34,008 nt of DNA, taken from CAYTAP01 sp964435775 (GTDB taxonomy: Bacteria; Planctomycetota; Phycisphaerae; Tepidisphaerales; Tepidisphaeraceae). The stretch spans positions 1-34,008 of the forward strand of contig CAYTAP010000029.1 of NCBI GenBank assembly GCA_964435775.1, read 5' to 3'. Of the stretch, positions 1-8,281 are shown piece after piece. Both the position numbers and the translations under genes were made by a program. Below the pieces are notes generated by a model. That model saw only the letters and a list, made by a program, of their open reading frames with translations, was not told the origin of the DNA and did no database searches. How positions within the stretch are numbered: position 1 is the first letter of the stretch; each line of letters starts with the position of its first letter.

Positions 1-9
1 GAGGAAGAC

Positions 10-25
10 GGCGGCTGAAGCCGCC
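10..25. repeat. Short GGCTGAAGCC-type hairpin repeat
   Basis: GGCGGCTGAAGCCGCC is a 16-base palindrome with 7-base arms around a GA loop, about 70 bases before nadK. The same GGCTGAAGCC core recurs at 5353-5362, where the stop codon of the anti-sigma-like gene lies inside it. This suggests a small dispersed hairpin element of REP type. It is not followed by a T-run, so it is not an obvious intrinsic terminator. Two copies in the window is thin evidence for a family. Confidence 0.45.
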
Positions 26-97
26 CCTACCAAAGAGAATTGAAACACCCTGGGGGATATTCGCTGGTGGTTGCATTCGCACGGTGGCGCAGTTGAA

Positions 98-1003
98 ATG
101 ATCGACATGCGACTATTCATTGTGGCCAATTTGGGCAAAGCGCACGTTCGGCCGGCGCTGGATGAGCTGCTGCCGTGGCTGAAGGAACGCGCTGAGATTG
201 TGGGGGTGGATGAGGATCACGGGGACCACGGCGCGGACCTGAGCGAGGTGCGGACCGATGCGATTTTGATCCTCGGCGGGGATGGAACCCTTTTGTCGGT
301 GGCGCGGCGACTGGGCGGGCGGCAGATTCCGCTCATGGGGGTGAACTTCGGACGACTCGGATTTCTCGCGGGATTCACCCCGGAAAGTTTGCGAGAAAGC
401 TTACTGGCGCTGATCGCGGGCAAGTTGCCGGTCCGCCCGGCGATGATGATTGAGGCGTCGGTGCTGGCGGCGGATGTCCATTGCGCCGTGAGAGACCACG
501 ACGAGGTCAAGCGACGGCGACGGTTTGTCGCGACGGCATTGAATGATGCAGTGGTGACGGCCGGACCGCCGTTCAACATGATCGAGCTGGCGCTGAGCGC
601 CGACAGCGACTCGGGCGTCCGCTATTTCGGCGACGGCGTGATCGTCTCGACGCCGAGCGGATCGACGGCGTACAACGTCTCGGCCGGTGGACCGATCATC
701 AGCCCCAATGTCGATGCCCTGTGCATCACGCCGATCTGCCCGCACAGTTTGTCATTTCGTCCGGTCATTATTTCGCCGCAAAGCACGGTGCTGATCACCG
801 CCGCGAAGGTGAACGAGGGGACAACGCTGTTTTGCGATGGGCAGGAAAGCACACAGCTCAAGACCGGCGAACGCGTGGTCGTTCGGCGCAGCGACGAGGA
901 TGCGCTGCTCATCGAAAACCCCGAGGCGCGGGAGTGGGAAACGCTGGCCGAGAAGCTCCACTGGGCGGTCAGCCCCCGTTACAGACAGCGGGAACGGTCC
1001 TGA
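98..1003 (+). CDS. nadK: NAD kinase
   Basis: ATP-dependent (or polyphosphate-dependent) NAD kinase, which makes NADP in the cytoplasm. With the ATG at 98 the protein has 301 residues, normal for the family. The diagnostic GGDGT motif with its catalytic Asp is at residues 60-64. It is followed by the region reading GVNFGRLGFL, a TALNDAVV segment in the second domain, and the glycine/serine-rich STPSGSTAYNVSAGGPI loop that binds NAD. Candidate starts are 71, 98 and 107. ATG 98 has a weak GGTGG about 10 bases upstream, and 107 (MRLFIVANLG) is equally possible because the conserved fold begins there. The first gene of a + strand run; the next gene begins 119 bases downstream. Family assignment is secure, the exact start is not. 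Confidence 0.95.
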   Translation: MIDMRLFIVANLGKAHVRPALDELLPWLKERAEIVGVDEDHGDHGADLSEVRTDAILILGGDGTLLSVARRLGGRQIPLMGVNFGRLGFLAGFTPESLRESLLALIAGKLPVRPAMMIEASVLAADVHCAVRDHDEVKRRRRFVATALNDAVVTAGPPFNMIELALSADSDSGVRYFGDGVIVSTPSGSTAYNVSAGGPIISPNVDALCITPICPHSLSFRPVIISPQSTVLITAAKVNEGTTLFCDGQESTQLKTGERVVVRRSDEDALLIENPEAREWETLAEKLHWAVSPRYRQRERS

Positions 1004-1122
1004 AAGGCGTCGGCGAGCCCCCTTCGCGCCAATACGGCCCTTTTTTTCATTGCATCCATCCGCCAGGACGTGGTGAAATGGTTGGAGGGTCATGGGGGCC
1101 AGGCGGCAACGGGAGAAAAGGC

Positions 1123-1644
1123 ATGTTCAAACAAATGATGATCGCGGGCTCGCTCGTGGTGGGGTTTGCGGCATCGTCGGTATTGGCGCAGGTCATTTAT
1201 GAACCGGTGCAATATCAATACACGACCGCGCGCGGGCGCACATTTTATTATGGTGGGGACAACCCGCACCTGATTGCGCGGCTGGAGCAATCCAAATGCC
1301 TGCCCTGGCGTCTGCGGACATTTGGGTATTTGCCGCGCCCCGCGCCAGTGAAGCCGTTCGTGGCAAGCCGCCCGTTTGATGTGACGCCGATGGTGGTTGG
1401 GGATTGCGGGTTGGATGGAACCGGCCACCGCACGATCTCCGATGCGATGAACGAGGCGTACGCCAACGTGCCGACCTATTTCCGCAAGGGTGATCTATTG
1501 CCCAAGGCCGCCGGGCAGCCACGGACGGCGCGGGTGGACCACAAGGGCAACGCTGACGGGCGCATCGAGATTCGGCGCTATCAGCCCCGGCCAATTGCCG
1601 CGCCGTTCGATGGAAGGACCGGAAATGCGGACAAGAAGGGGTAA
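1123..1644 (+). CDS. Secreted hypothetical protein, 173 aa
   Basis: I do not recognise the family. ATG 1123 is preceded by GGGAG at 1111-1115. It begins a typical Sec signal peptide (MFKQMMIAGSLVVGFAASSVLA, cleavage likely before QVIYEP). The mature part is about 150 residues, basic and rich in Tyr, Pro and Arg. It starts with a YEPVQYQYTTARGRTFYYGG stretch and has two cysteines (in SKCLPW and GDCGLD) that could form a disulfide after export. A longer open frame extends back into nadK, but the signal peptide and ribosome site favour 1123. The neighbour at 1809 is another small exported protein, so both may serve the envelope. No catalytic motif is visible. Confidence 0.7.
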   Translation: MFKQMMIAGSLVVGFAASSVLAQVIYEPVQYQYTTARGRTFYYGGDNPHLIARLEQSKCLPWRLRTFGYLPRPAPVKPFVASRPFDVTPMVVGDCGLDGTGHRTISDAMNEAYANVPTYFRKGDLLPKAAGQPRTARVDHKGNADGRIEIRRYQPRPIAAPFDGRTGNADKKG

Positions 1645-1714
1645 GGACACAAACGAACCACAGTATCTCCAAAGCACATGATTATCGGAACATCCAAAAC
1701 GAAGCGTCAGTAAA

Positions 1715-1744
1715 TTGACGTGGCCGCTTGCATCGACCGATGAT
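1715..1744 (+). promoter_or_regulatory. Weak candidate promoter before the 1809 gene
   Basis: TTGACG (1715-1720) is followed after 18 bases by GATGAT (1739-1744), a passable -35 with a poor -10. TTGACG also forms the right arm of a small inverted repeat, CGTCA-gtaaat-TGACG (1705-1720), which could be an operator overlapping the -35. The 164-base gap between 1645 and 1808 otherwise holds nothing I can identify. Seen by eye only. Confidence 0.25.
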
Positions 1745-1808
1745 GAAAGGAATCATTCGTTTTTGATTGAAGCGCGGTCCCGCCAACGGACGAACCGAGG
1801 ACTTTCCG

Positions 1809-2372
1809 ATGAAATATGCTTTTGTGGCGCTGTTGATGGCGGGTGTGGCATCCTCGGCCTTGGCGCAAACCACGCAACCCGCTTCGACGCCAACCAATGC
1901 CGCGCCAGCCAATCCGGCCGTCGCGGCGCCAACTCAAAGCACCCAACCCTCCACCGACCAACTGCTCAACCGGTTGTTGCAGCCTTCCAACAGCGATGGA
2001 ACAGTCTTGCAGCCGAGCAACATCCGGGCGGCGGACCGAACAAGCGGCTCGGGCGCGGTCGCGCCGGGAGCGCCCTCCGTGACCGTGCTGCGGGAAGGGT
2101 CTTACCTGGTTGACCGCACCGGGCGAATGACGCGAAGCGACGATGGCCGCGACATGGAGTTTACGTTTGTCTCCGACGGACGGACGATGCGGGATCCGCC
2201 GGTCATCATTCTTCCCAACCTGAAGCTGATGGCGATGGAGACGGCGGCGGCGGGCAGCACGCGCGATCTCTTGTTTCGAATCACGGGCATGGTCACGGAA
2301 TATCGCGGGCGAAACTATATTCTGCTGGACAAGGTGGTGATCGTGCCGGATGCGGCGCGGCCGCTACAATAA
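1809..2372 (+). CDS. Secreted hypothetical protein, 187 aa
   Basis: Unknown family. ATG 1809 follows GAGGA (1797-1801) at good spacing and opens a clear signal peptide (MKYAFVALLMAGVASSALAQ). A low-complexity Thr/Pro/Ala/Gln linker follows, to about residue 75. The C-terminal half (from about SVTVLREGSYLVDRTGRM) is compact and well structured: a basic and acidic stretch (RMTRSDDGRDMEFTFVSDG), then PVIILPNLKLMAMETAA, then a final beta-rich segment ending VVIVPDAARPLQ. The words MVTEYRGRNYILLDKVVIV resemble a small OB-like or beta-barrel end (inference only). It ends 42 bases before the BatA-like gene and is probably co-transcribed with it. Confidence 0.75.
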   Translation: MKYAFVALLMAGVASSALAQTTQPASTPTNAAPANPAVAAPTQSTQPSTDQLLNRLLQPSNSDGTVLQPSNIRAADRTSGSGAVAPGAPSVTVLREGSYLVDRTGRMTRSDDGRDMEFTFVSDGRTMRDPPVIILPNLKLMAMETAAAGSTRDLLFRITGMVTEYRGRNYILLDKVVIVPDAARPLQ

Positions 2373-2414
2373 ATCCCGCCGACCACCCGGTGCGGCCGGT
2401 GATCGGGTCGGCTT

Positions 2415-4145
2415 ATGTTTTTTTCCTCCCCCCTCTGGTTGATCGCACTGGCGCCTTGGGCGCTGGTGTGCCTGTGGCTGATGCGGCGGCGCTTGCCGAC
2501 GGTGGATGTCCCATTCCTGAAATTGTGGCAAACCGGCGCGACGCTGGCCACGCCCCAGCGCGGCCTGGCGCCCCCGCCGGTGGCGATTGTGCTGATTCTC
2601 GCATCGCTGCTCCTGCTCATCCTTGGCATGTCGGGATTGTCGCTGAGAGGGTGGGGTCCGATGACGGCGCAGTCACAAACGCCGGTGAAAATCCTCATCG
2701 ACCGAGGATTTACGATGTCGGCGAAGGAGGGGAATGCGCCGCGATTTCTTACGACGGCGCAAGCGGCCGGACCGGCGCTGGCGGAGGCGCTGGGGGCACG
2801 GCGAGAGGTCGATCTTTCATTCGTCCCAAGCCAACCACCGCTGCCCAGCGACCTGGGGCATTGGCTTGAAGACCTCGCGGCGACGCCCCCCACCGATATT
2901 CCGACGCGAGACATGCTGGCCGGGGAAGTTGCCCGAATGGCGCGGGATGGAAGCGACGGTCCGATCATCGTCATCAGCGATCAGTCGCTCGGTTCGCCGT
3001 CACATGGCATCATCCAAATCCCGCCAGACCAACCGCTGGCGTTCATGGGAATTGCGCGAATCGGCGCGCAGGCCGAACCGCAAAAGCAGGTTTTAGTGCG
3101 CATTCACAATCAGTCGGATCAAACGACGGCGGAATTGCGCATCGTATCGGCGGGGTACAGCACGACGAAACAAATCATGCTGCCCCCGCGAGGCCAGTCG
3201 AGCGACCAGTTCGTTGATCTTGCGGAAATGGGGGATGTGGTGAAGGCGTCGATTGAATCACCGGCGGCGGTGGCCGGAAATGCAACGGCGCGGGTGGTCC
3301 GGCAACCGGGTCGGCCGACCATTGAAACCCGCCGGCGACTGAGCCCGGAATTGGAGCGGATGATCGCGATTTACAATCGCCGGGAGGCCGATCGCGGGTC
3401 ACGGGGTGCCCGGGCGATGGTTGTGGACCGCGCGGCGGATCTTCCCGCCGACGAACCGGCGGCATGGGTCGATGGTGCGGCACACTTCACGTTGCCGGCA
3501 AGCCCCGCGCTGCAAGTGCGGCCCGGCAAGATCACAGCGCATGTGCAATGGAGCGCTGCGCTGCGGTTGGCAACGTTGGCATCTCTTCCGGCGGGCGGGG
3601 GATGGACGACGCTGGTGTCGGCCGATGGCCATCCGGCGGTGGCGATCCGAAGCGAACCGGTTCGTCAGGTGTGGGTGGGGTTTACATCCCCGGAGATGGC
3701 GAAAAGCCCGAACTACGTCATTTTCTGGACCAATGTTTTTGATCTTCTTGGAGGAGATCAGGGAGGTTACGCATCGCAGCGGGCGGGACAAGTCGCGGGT
3801 ATATGGCATGAGGAAACCGCGCGGGGCGAGTCCGCCCCGGTCCATGAGCCAGGCTTGCGCGCTGGGCTTTATCGGCGCAGCGACGGGGCGATGCTTGCGG
3901 TCAACGCGCCGGATGTGACCGCCCCACCGTTGCCGACATCCGCGTGGCGGGAAGAGCTTTCGCATCTTGCCAATGAACGAGTGCCTTCGCTCAATTTGGC
4001 TCGATGGATGGAACTGGCGGCGCTGGCGATGGTCCTCACGGCCGCGGTGCTGTGGCCTTATATGAAAGGGGCGGGCACGGCGGCGCCGGAGCGACGCCCT
4101 CCAATGAACGGCAAGACGCGCATGCGGCGGGCGGCGCGGGCGTGA
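2415..4145 (+). CDS. BatA N-terminal domain membrane protein with degenerate vWA-like core
   Basis: A 576-aa membrane protein. Residues 1-75 match the aerotolerance-regulator (BatA) N-terminal layout: a first membrane helix (about 5-23), a cytoplasmic segment with VDVPFLKLW (30-38), and a second helix (about 55-73). The next part, ILIDRGFTM (93-101), sits where a von Willebrand A domain would have its DxSxS metal site, but the serines are absent. GPIIVISDQS later resembles the matching beta strand. The long middle is predicted extracytoplasmic, and a third helix lies near the C-terminus (ARWMELAALAMVLTAAVLWPYM), followed by a basic tail. Such proteins in planctomycetes often accompany MoxR ATPases and DUF58 proteins; none is present here. 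The role is unknown, perhaps envelope stress or scaffold. The degenerate vWA reading is inference. Confidence 0.8.
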   Translation: MFFSSPLWLIALAPWALVCLWLMRRRLPTVDVPFLKLWQTGATLATPQRGLAPPPVAIVLILASLLLLILGMSGLSLRGWGPMTAQSQTPVKILIDRGFTMSAKEGNAPRFLTTAQAAGPALAEALGARREVDLSFVPSQPPLPSDLGHWLEDLAATPPTDIPTRDMLAGEVARMARDGSDGPIIVISDQSLGSPSHGIIQIPPDQPLAFMGIARIGAQAEPQKQVLVRIHNQSDQTTAELRIVSAGYSTTKQIMLPPRGQSSDQFVDLAEMGDVVKASIESPAAVAGNATARVVRQPGRPTIETRRRLSPELERMIAIYNRREADRGSRGARAMVVDRAADLPADEPAAWVDGAAHFTLPASPALQVRPGKITAHVQWSAALRLATLASLPAGGGWTTLVSADGHPAVAIRSEPVRQVWVGFTSPEMAKSPNYVIFWTNVFDLLGGDQGGYASQRAGQVAGIWHEETARGESAPVHEPGLRAGLYRRSDGAMLAVNAPDVTAPPLPTSAWREELSHLANERVPSLNLARWMELAALAMVLTAAVLWPYMKGAGTAAPERRPPMNGKTRMRRAARA

Positions 4146-4299
4146 AAGCCCAACTTGACAGCCATTTTCGGTACTCGTACTGTGGTTTGCCGAGTGAAAT
4201 GTTGGAAATGGCGGCGTGGCGCCGGCCTGCCGGTCGAGCGCGGAAGCGTCATCCATTTCGAGGCGGACGTCGACTCATCATTTTTTGCGAGACCCTGGC

Positions 4300-4659
4300 A
4301 TGTCCGAAACATCCCCGACCATCGCGGTGACCGAGCAGAAAGGGATTCGCATCGTCGAGTTCCGCGAGCAGAAAATCCTTGATGAAGGGAATATCGCCGA
4401 GATCGGGCAGACGCTGACCGGGCTGATCGACAAGGGGGAATACCCCAAGATTCTGCTCGACTTTTCAAGCGTGGATCACTTGAGCAGCGCCGCACTCGGA
4501 ATGCTGATCAACGCCAACAACCGAATCAAGATGAAAAACGGTCAGTTGCGACTGACCAACATCAAGGCGCAGATTTACGAGGTGTTTGTCATCACCAAGC
4601 TGAACAACCTCTTCAAAATCTTTCCCACTCGCGCCGAGGCGCTCAACAGCTTCACCTGA
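4300..4659 (+). CDS. STAS-domain anti-sigma factor antagonist (SpoIIAA/RsbV type)
   Basis: A single-domain STAS protein of 119 aa, the usual length. Such proteins bind and neutralise an RsbW/SpoIIAB-type kinase when not phosphorylated. The motif ILLDFSSVDHLSSAALGML aligns with the family's LDLSxVxxMDSSGLG block. The phosphorylatable serine (second Ser of HLSS) is retained, while the preceding Asp is Ser and the following Ser-Gly is Ala-Ala. ATG 4300 (MSETSPTIAV) starts the conserved fold; the longer frame upstream has no homologous sequence. The gene for the likely partner kinase starts 12 bases after its stop, the same order as spoIIAA-spoIIAB. No sigma factor gene follows, so the regulated target is unclear. 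Confidence 0.9.
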   Translation: MSETSPTIAVTEQKGIRIVEFREQKILDEGNIAEIGQTLTGLIDKGEYPKILLDFSSVDHLSSAALGMLINANNRIKMKNGQLRLTNIKAQIYEVFVITKLNNLFKIFPTRAEALNSFT

Positions 4660-4671
4660 CGAACCGGGGCG

Positions 4672-5358
4672 ATGCCCCAGGCGGCACGAACGGCCGCGCC
4701 GGATGGAAGCAATTGGTCATCAGGTCTAACCGCTCTCAGGAACCCGCGAATGGGAATGTCCGGCTCGAATCGTCGCAGTGCAGCACGGGCGCCCGGCGCT
4801 GCGGCCAAGAACGGGCGTGGCGCACCCCCCAGCGCCTCCGGCGGATCGCGTGGAGGCAAAGCCGTCGCCAAGCCCGCCACCCAATCCCCCACTAAATCCG
4901 GAGCCAAGTCCAAATCACTGATCCCCTGCAAGTTCGTCAAAGGAAAGGTCCACTGCACGATTGCATCGGATTTCAAGGCCGGTCGCGACGTGCAGGAACA
5001 GAGCAGCGCCGAGGCCGAGCGGCTGGGGTATTCGGCGCACAGCATTTTTGCCCTGCGACTGGCGCTGGAGGAAGTGCTGATCAACGCGATCAAGCACGGC
5101 AACCGCTTTGATCCGGACAAAGTGGTCCATGTGGATGTTGCGATCACCCCGGCCGAGGTGGAGATCACTGTAGAAGATGAAGGGCCCGGCTTTCACAGGG
5201 GAAGCGTGCCCGATCCGAGACTCGAGGAAAACCTGGAGCGATGCAGCGGGCGGGGCATTTTGCTGGTCGAGGCGTACATGACGCACGTCGAATATGGCAA
5301 CGGGGGACGCCGCATCCGGATGACCAAGAAAAATGAGCCGCAATCATCCGCGGGCTGA
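4672..5358 (+). CDS. RsbW-like ATP-binding anti-sigma regulatory factor
   Basis: Histidine-kinase-type ATPase fold of the anti-sigma serine kinase group. It would phosphorylate the STAS protein encoded just upstream and hold a sigma factor or another target. Visible motifs (from ATG 4672): N-box EEVLINAIKHGN at 133-144, G1 DEGPGF at 169-174, G2 GRGILLV at 193-199. The first 80 residues are a low-complexity Ala/Ser/Gly/Lys tail not found in ordinary RsbW. A shorter start at ATG 4750 (MGMSGSNRRS) has an AGGAA at 4738-4742 at ideal spacing, and may be the real one, giving 202 aa. A CKFVKGKVHC segment precedes the kinase fold. The stop codon lies within a GGCTGAAGCC hairpin repeat. No sigma factor is adjacent, so the partner must be elsewhere. 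Confidence 0.88.
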   Translation: MPQAARTAAPDGSNWSSGLTALRNPRMGMSGSNRRSAARAPGAAAKNGRGAPPSASGGSRGGKAVAKPATQSPTKSGAKSKSLIPCKFVKGKVHCTIASDFKAGRDVQEQSSAEAERLGYSAHSIFALRLALEEVLINAIKHGNRFDPDKVVHVDVAITPAEVEITVEDEGPGFHRGSVPDPRLEENLERCSGRGILLVEAYMTHVEYGNGGRRIRMTKKNEPQSSAG

Positions 5359-5379
5359 AGCCGCCGGGTTGAAGCCGCG
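5349..5379. repeat. GGCTGAAGCC hairpin repeat overlapping a stop codon
   Basis: CGCGG (5349-5353) pairs with CCGCG (5375-5379). Inside lies GGCTGAAGCC (5353-5362), which is itself a 4-base-arm palindrome, plus a second GTTGAAGCCG copy. The core is the same as at 10-25. The TGA at 5356-5358 ending the anti-sigma gene is part of the repeat, so insertion of the element may have supplied the C-terminus of that protein. Confidence 0.4.
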
Positions 5380-5396
5380 AAAAGAACCTCTTTAGA

Positions 5397-6566
5397 ATGT
5401 TTCTTCCGATCCGTACCGACAGCCCGCTGCGCCACAAACCCTGGATGAACTGGGCGCTGATTCTCGCCAACGTGCTGGTCTTCGCGCTGACGGAATTGAA
5501 CCCGCGCATCAAGGCGCGGTTCTGGCTCGATCCGCACCACCTGACGCTCTGGTCCTACCTCACCTACGCCTTTTTGCACGCCAACGTGATGCACATCGTC
5601 GGGAACATGCTCTTTTTGTACATCTTCGGAAACAACGTCAACGACAAGATGGGCAACGTCGGCTATCTCGCGTTTTATCTGGGCGGGGGGATTTTCGCGG
5701 GGATCGGACATGTGCTCACGGCGTCGGTCCCCGTGCTCGGCGCCAGCGGCGCGGTGGCGGCGGTCACGGGCGCGTATCTCGTCCTTTTTCCGCGATCCAA
5801 CCTCACGATCGTCTATTTCTTCTGGCTGATCGGCGCTTTTGAAATCCCGAGCATGTGGGTCATCGCATTCTTTTTCCTCCAGGATGTGGTGATGAACTTC
5901 TTCCCCAATTTGTTCGGCGGGGCCGCCGCCGTCGCCCACACGGCGCACATCGCGGGAACGATTTACGGCTTCACAATCTGCATGGCGCTGCTGCTGCTCA
6001 AGCTGCTCCCACGTGATCAATTCGACATTCTGGCGTTGGGGCAGCGATGGCATCGCCGACGCCAATACCGATCGCTGGTCAACCAGGGATTCGATCCGTT
6101 TGGGCACACGTCGATGCAGGGTGACAACGCCAAGAGCCCGCCGCATCCCCATGCGATCGAGATCGCCTCCCTGCGTCAACGAATCTCGGCCGCCATTTCC
6201 GGGCGGGATCAACCGGGGGCGGTGGCGGCGTATCGTCATCTGATGGAACTGGACCCTAAGCAGGTGTTGCCGCGCGGGGCGCAACTCGATGTCGCCAACC
6301 AGCTTGCCCACGAACAGGATCACGCCGCCGCCGCCGGGGCGTATGAGCGGTTTTTGAGCGCGTATCCCAAGTATGACCAGGTGGAACAGGTGGAGCTGAT
6401 GCTCGGACTGATCTATGCCCGTTATCTGGGCAGCCCTGATCTTGCCCGCGAGCATCTTCAGCGCGCCTTGCCGCGCCTCCATCGCGACCGCGAGATCGAG
6501 CTGGCCGAGTCGGAAATCGCCCGGATCAACGCATCATCGCCGACGATTCATCCGCAGGGGAAGTAG
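5397..6566 (+). CDS. Rhomboid family intramembrane serine protease with TPR-like tail
   Basis: Membrane-embedded serine protease of 389 aa. The rhomboid core fills about residues 17-205 with six membrane segments. The HANVMHIVGN block (61-70) is the conserved H-x4-H-x3-N of helix 2, the catalytic Ser is S117 in GASGA, and the catalytic His is H184 in HTAHIAG. All key residues are present, so an active protease is expected. Residues from about 210 form a soluble extension. Its second half (about 260-375) reads as helical repeats of TPR type (GAVAAYRHLMELDP, AAAAGAYERFLSAYP, LAREHLQRALP), probably for partner binding. ATG 5397 starts at MFLPIRTDSP, a typical rhomboid N-terminus. It stands 38 bases after the anti-sigma gene; no substrate gene can be named. 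Confidence 0.93.
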   Translation: MFLPIRTDSPLRHKPWMNWALILANVLVFALTELNPRIKARFWLDPHHLTLWSYLTYAFLHANVMHIVGNMLFLYIFGNNVNDKMGNVGYLAFYLGGGIFAGIGHVLTASVPVLGASGAVAAVTGAYLVLFPRSNLTIVYFFWLIGAFEIPSMWVIAFFFLQDVVMNFFPNLFGGAAAVAHTAHIAGTIYGFTICMALLLLKLLPRDQFDILALGQRWHRRRQYRSLVNQGFDPFGHTSMQGDNAKSPPHPHAIEIASLRQRISAAISGRDQPGAVAAYRHLMELDPKQVLPRGAQLDVANQLAHEQDHAAAAGAYERFLSAYPKYDQVEQVELMLGLIYARYLGSPDLAREHLQRALPRLHRDREIELAESEIARINASSPTIHPQGK

Positions 6567-6650
6567 GAATGCAATGGCCGTCCGGGCGTGATAGACTTGC
6601 TCGCGACCGGCCTTTTGTCAGCGCCCGGACCACACACCAGGAATGAACAT

Positions 6651-8249
6651 ATGTTGCGACGATGCGCCACTGTTGGAGGTTTGATGATATCACTGGTCGC
6701 CGCGACGAACTTGCGAGCGGCCGACGGACCTGCCACGGAGGGGAACATGTCGGTGGGAACATCCGTGGGGGCATCATCGGACGACGTGAGACCTCACACG
6801 GGCGCGGGCCCCACCTTTGAAAGCCAGGCGGCGGGGATCATGTTGCGAGCGCCGGCCGGGACGGTGTCGATGCCCAAGGCGCCTGGGGATGCTGAACTGG
6901 CGGAGTTTTATGACAAGAAGCGGGGATGGGATTTCAAGGTGGCTCTGGCGCGACCGGACCAGGCAACCCACCTGACGACTCAAAAAGGGGTGGATGGGAC
7001 GCAGCAGCCGGGCCTGCTGGAATTGACGCTGGAACAACTCAAAACAACCAACCCAGGCGCGAAAGTGCTTCGCAATGATGTCACCAACATCGGTGATGCC
7101 GATGTCGGGATGATCGCGGTGCGCTACACTCAGGGAACACAGCGCCGGCTGACACAACTGGCGATCATCCAAAAGTCGAAGTTTTTGTTTTATATCCTGA
7201 ACCTGACCACGCCGAGTGGGCAGGGAGACAAGGATGCGACAAGCCAACCCGCGCCCACCGATGCCGACGGCAACGCCGCGCCGGATCCGCTGGAAGCAGC
7301 GGCGGTGCATGCGTTTACGAAGATCCTCGACTCGGTGACTTTCCTGGATCAGGACGCCATCCGTCAGGACCAGGTGCAACGGCTTTTCCGGACGCGCAAC
7401 CTCTTTCGCAACTGGACGGCCGCCCGCGTGGCGGCGTCGCTGAAGCCACAGCAATGGCTGCGGGTGCTGCGGGATGGTAAGGATGTGGGGTACAGCTATA
7501 TCGTCGAGCGGACCGAACATCGGGGCAACGCGGACGGCATCTCGATCGGCATCCGTTCCCGGATGCGCACGCAGCCTGGCGTCACGGTGGATTCGGAAAA
7601 GTGGATGTATTCCAACATCGACCGCAAACATGAATCCTGGTCGAACATCGTGCGCGTCTCCAAAACCGCCGACCCGTCCAAGGCGATCAACTACTCCACG
7701 GAAATCGGGACCAGCGACCAATTGCCCGATTCACACCAGTTGACGGTGAAAGCCATCGGGAAGAATGCCAGCGCCGAACCCCTGACACGGGATTTGCCCC
7801 CCTGGTATGTGCCGCAAGCGCTCAGCCACATCCTGCCGCGCCTGCTGCCGCTCAATGAAGCCAAGACGTTCATGTTCGCCGACTATGTGCCGACCCAGCG
7901 CGAGGTGATGAGCCGCTATGTGGAGGTCCAGCGTGAGCGGGAGGTGAAGTTCAATGGCAAGACGCGGCGGGCGATTGTGGTCAGCGACCGGCTGGGACTT
8001 CAGGGAACTGAGACGTATCACTATTTCACGCCGGACGGCGAGTGGATCGGCAGTGAAACGACGGTCAGTCAAGTCCTGCCCGACGAAACCGAACCCGTCG
8101 AAGTGAAGCTCGTTTTTATTCCGACGACGGCCGAGGATTTGAACCGAATTTGGGAAAAGCCAAATCTGACAGCGCCCAGCGCCCCGCCCGGCGGCGATGA
8201 GCCCGCTACGCACGAAAACGTGCAATCGAACAAGCCCGCGGACCGATAA
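6651..8249 (+). CDS. Secreted hypothetical protein, 532 aa
   Basis: Unknown family. ATG 6651 opens a signal peptide (MLRRCATVGGLMISLVAATNLRAADG). The mature protein has two parts. The first (to about residue 240) holds a small alpha/beta unit that reads like a lipoprotein stress domain (PGDAELAEFYDKKRGWDFKV ... MIAVRYTQGTQRRLTQLAII ... AFTKILDSVTFL), similar in outline to DcrB/PsbP-like folds; this is only an impression. The second (about 260-510) has repeated beta segments including GKDVGYSYIVERTEH and ETYHYFTPDGEWIGSETTV. The C-terminus is a Pro/Ala/Asn-rich tail. The stop codon shares a base with a downstream ATG (TAATG), which points to translational coupling with the membrane-anchored coiled-coil gene that follows. 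I infer a joint envelope function. Confidence 0.75.
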   Translation: MLRRCATVGGLMISLVAATNLRAADGPATEGNMSVGTSVGASSDDVRPHTGAGPTFESQAAGIMLRAPAGTVSMPKAPGDAELAEFYDKKRGWDFKVALARPDQATHLTTQKGVDGTQQPGLLELTLEQLKTTNPGAKVLRNDVTNIGDADVGMIAVRYTQGTQRRLTQLAIIQKSKFLFYILNLTTPSGQGDKDATSQPAPTDADGNAAPDPLEAAAVHAFTKILDSVTFLDQDAIRQDQVQRLFRTRNLFRNWTAARVAASLKPQQWLRVLRDGKDVGYSYIVERTEHRGNADGISIGIRSRMRTQPGVTVDSEKWMYSNIDRKHESWSNIVRVSKTADPSKAINYSTEIGTSDQLPDSHQLTVKAIGKNASAEPLTRDLPPWYVPQALSHILPRLLPLNEAKTFMFADYVPTQREVMSRYVEVQREREVKFNGKTRRAIVVSDRLGLQGTETYHYFTPDGEWIGSETTVSQVLPDETEPVEVKLVFIPTTAEDLNRIWEKPNLTAPSAPPGGDEPATHENVQSNKPADR

Positions 8250-8281
8250 TGGTCTTGGGGCGCGGCGCGCTCCGGATACCC

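Noticed and set aside
1008..1050. Intrinsic terminator after nadK
   Set aside because: There is a run of seven T at about 1039-1045, but the GC-rich sequence before it does not form a convincing stem.
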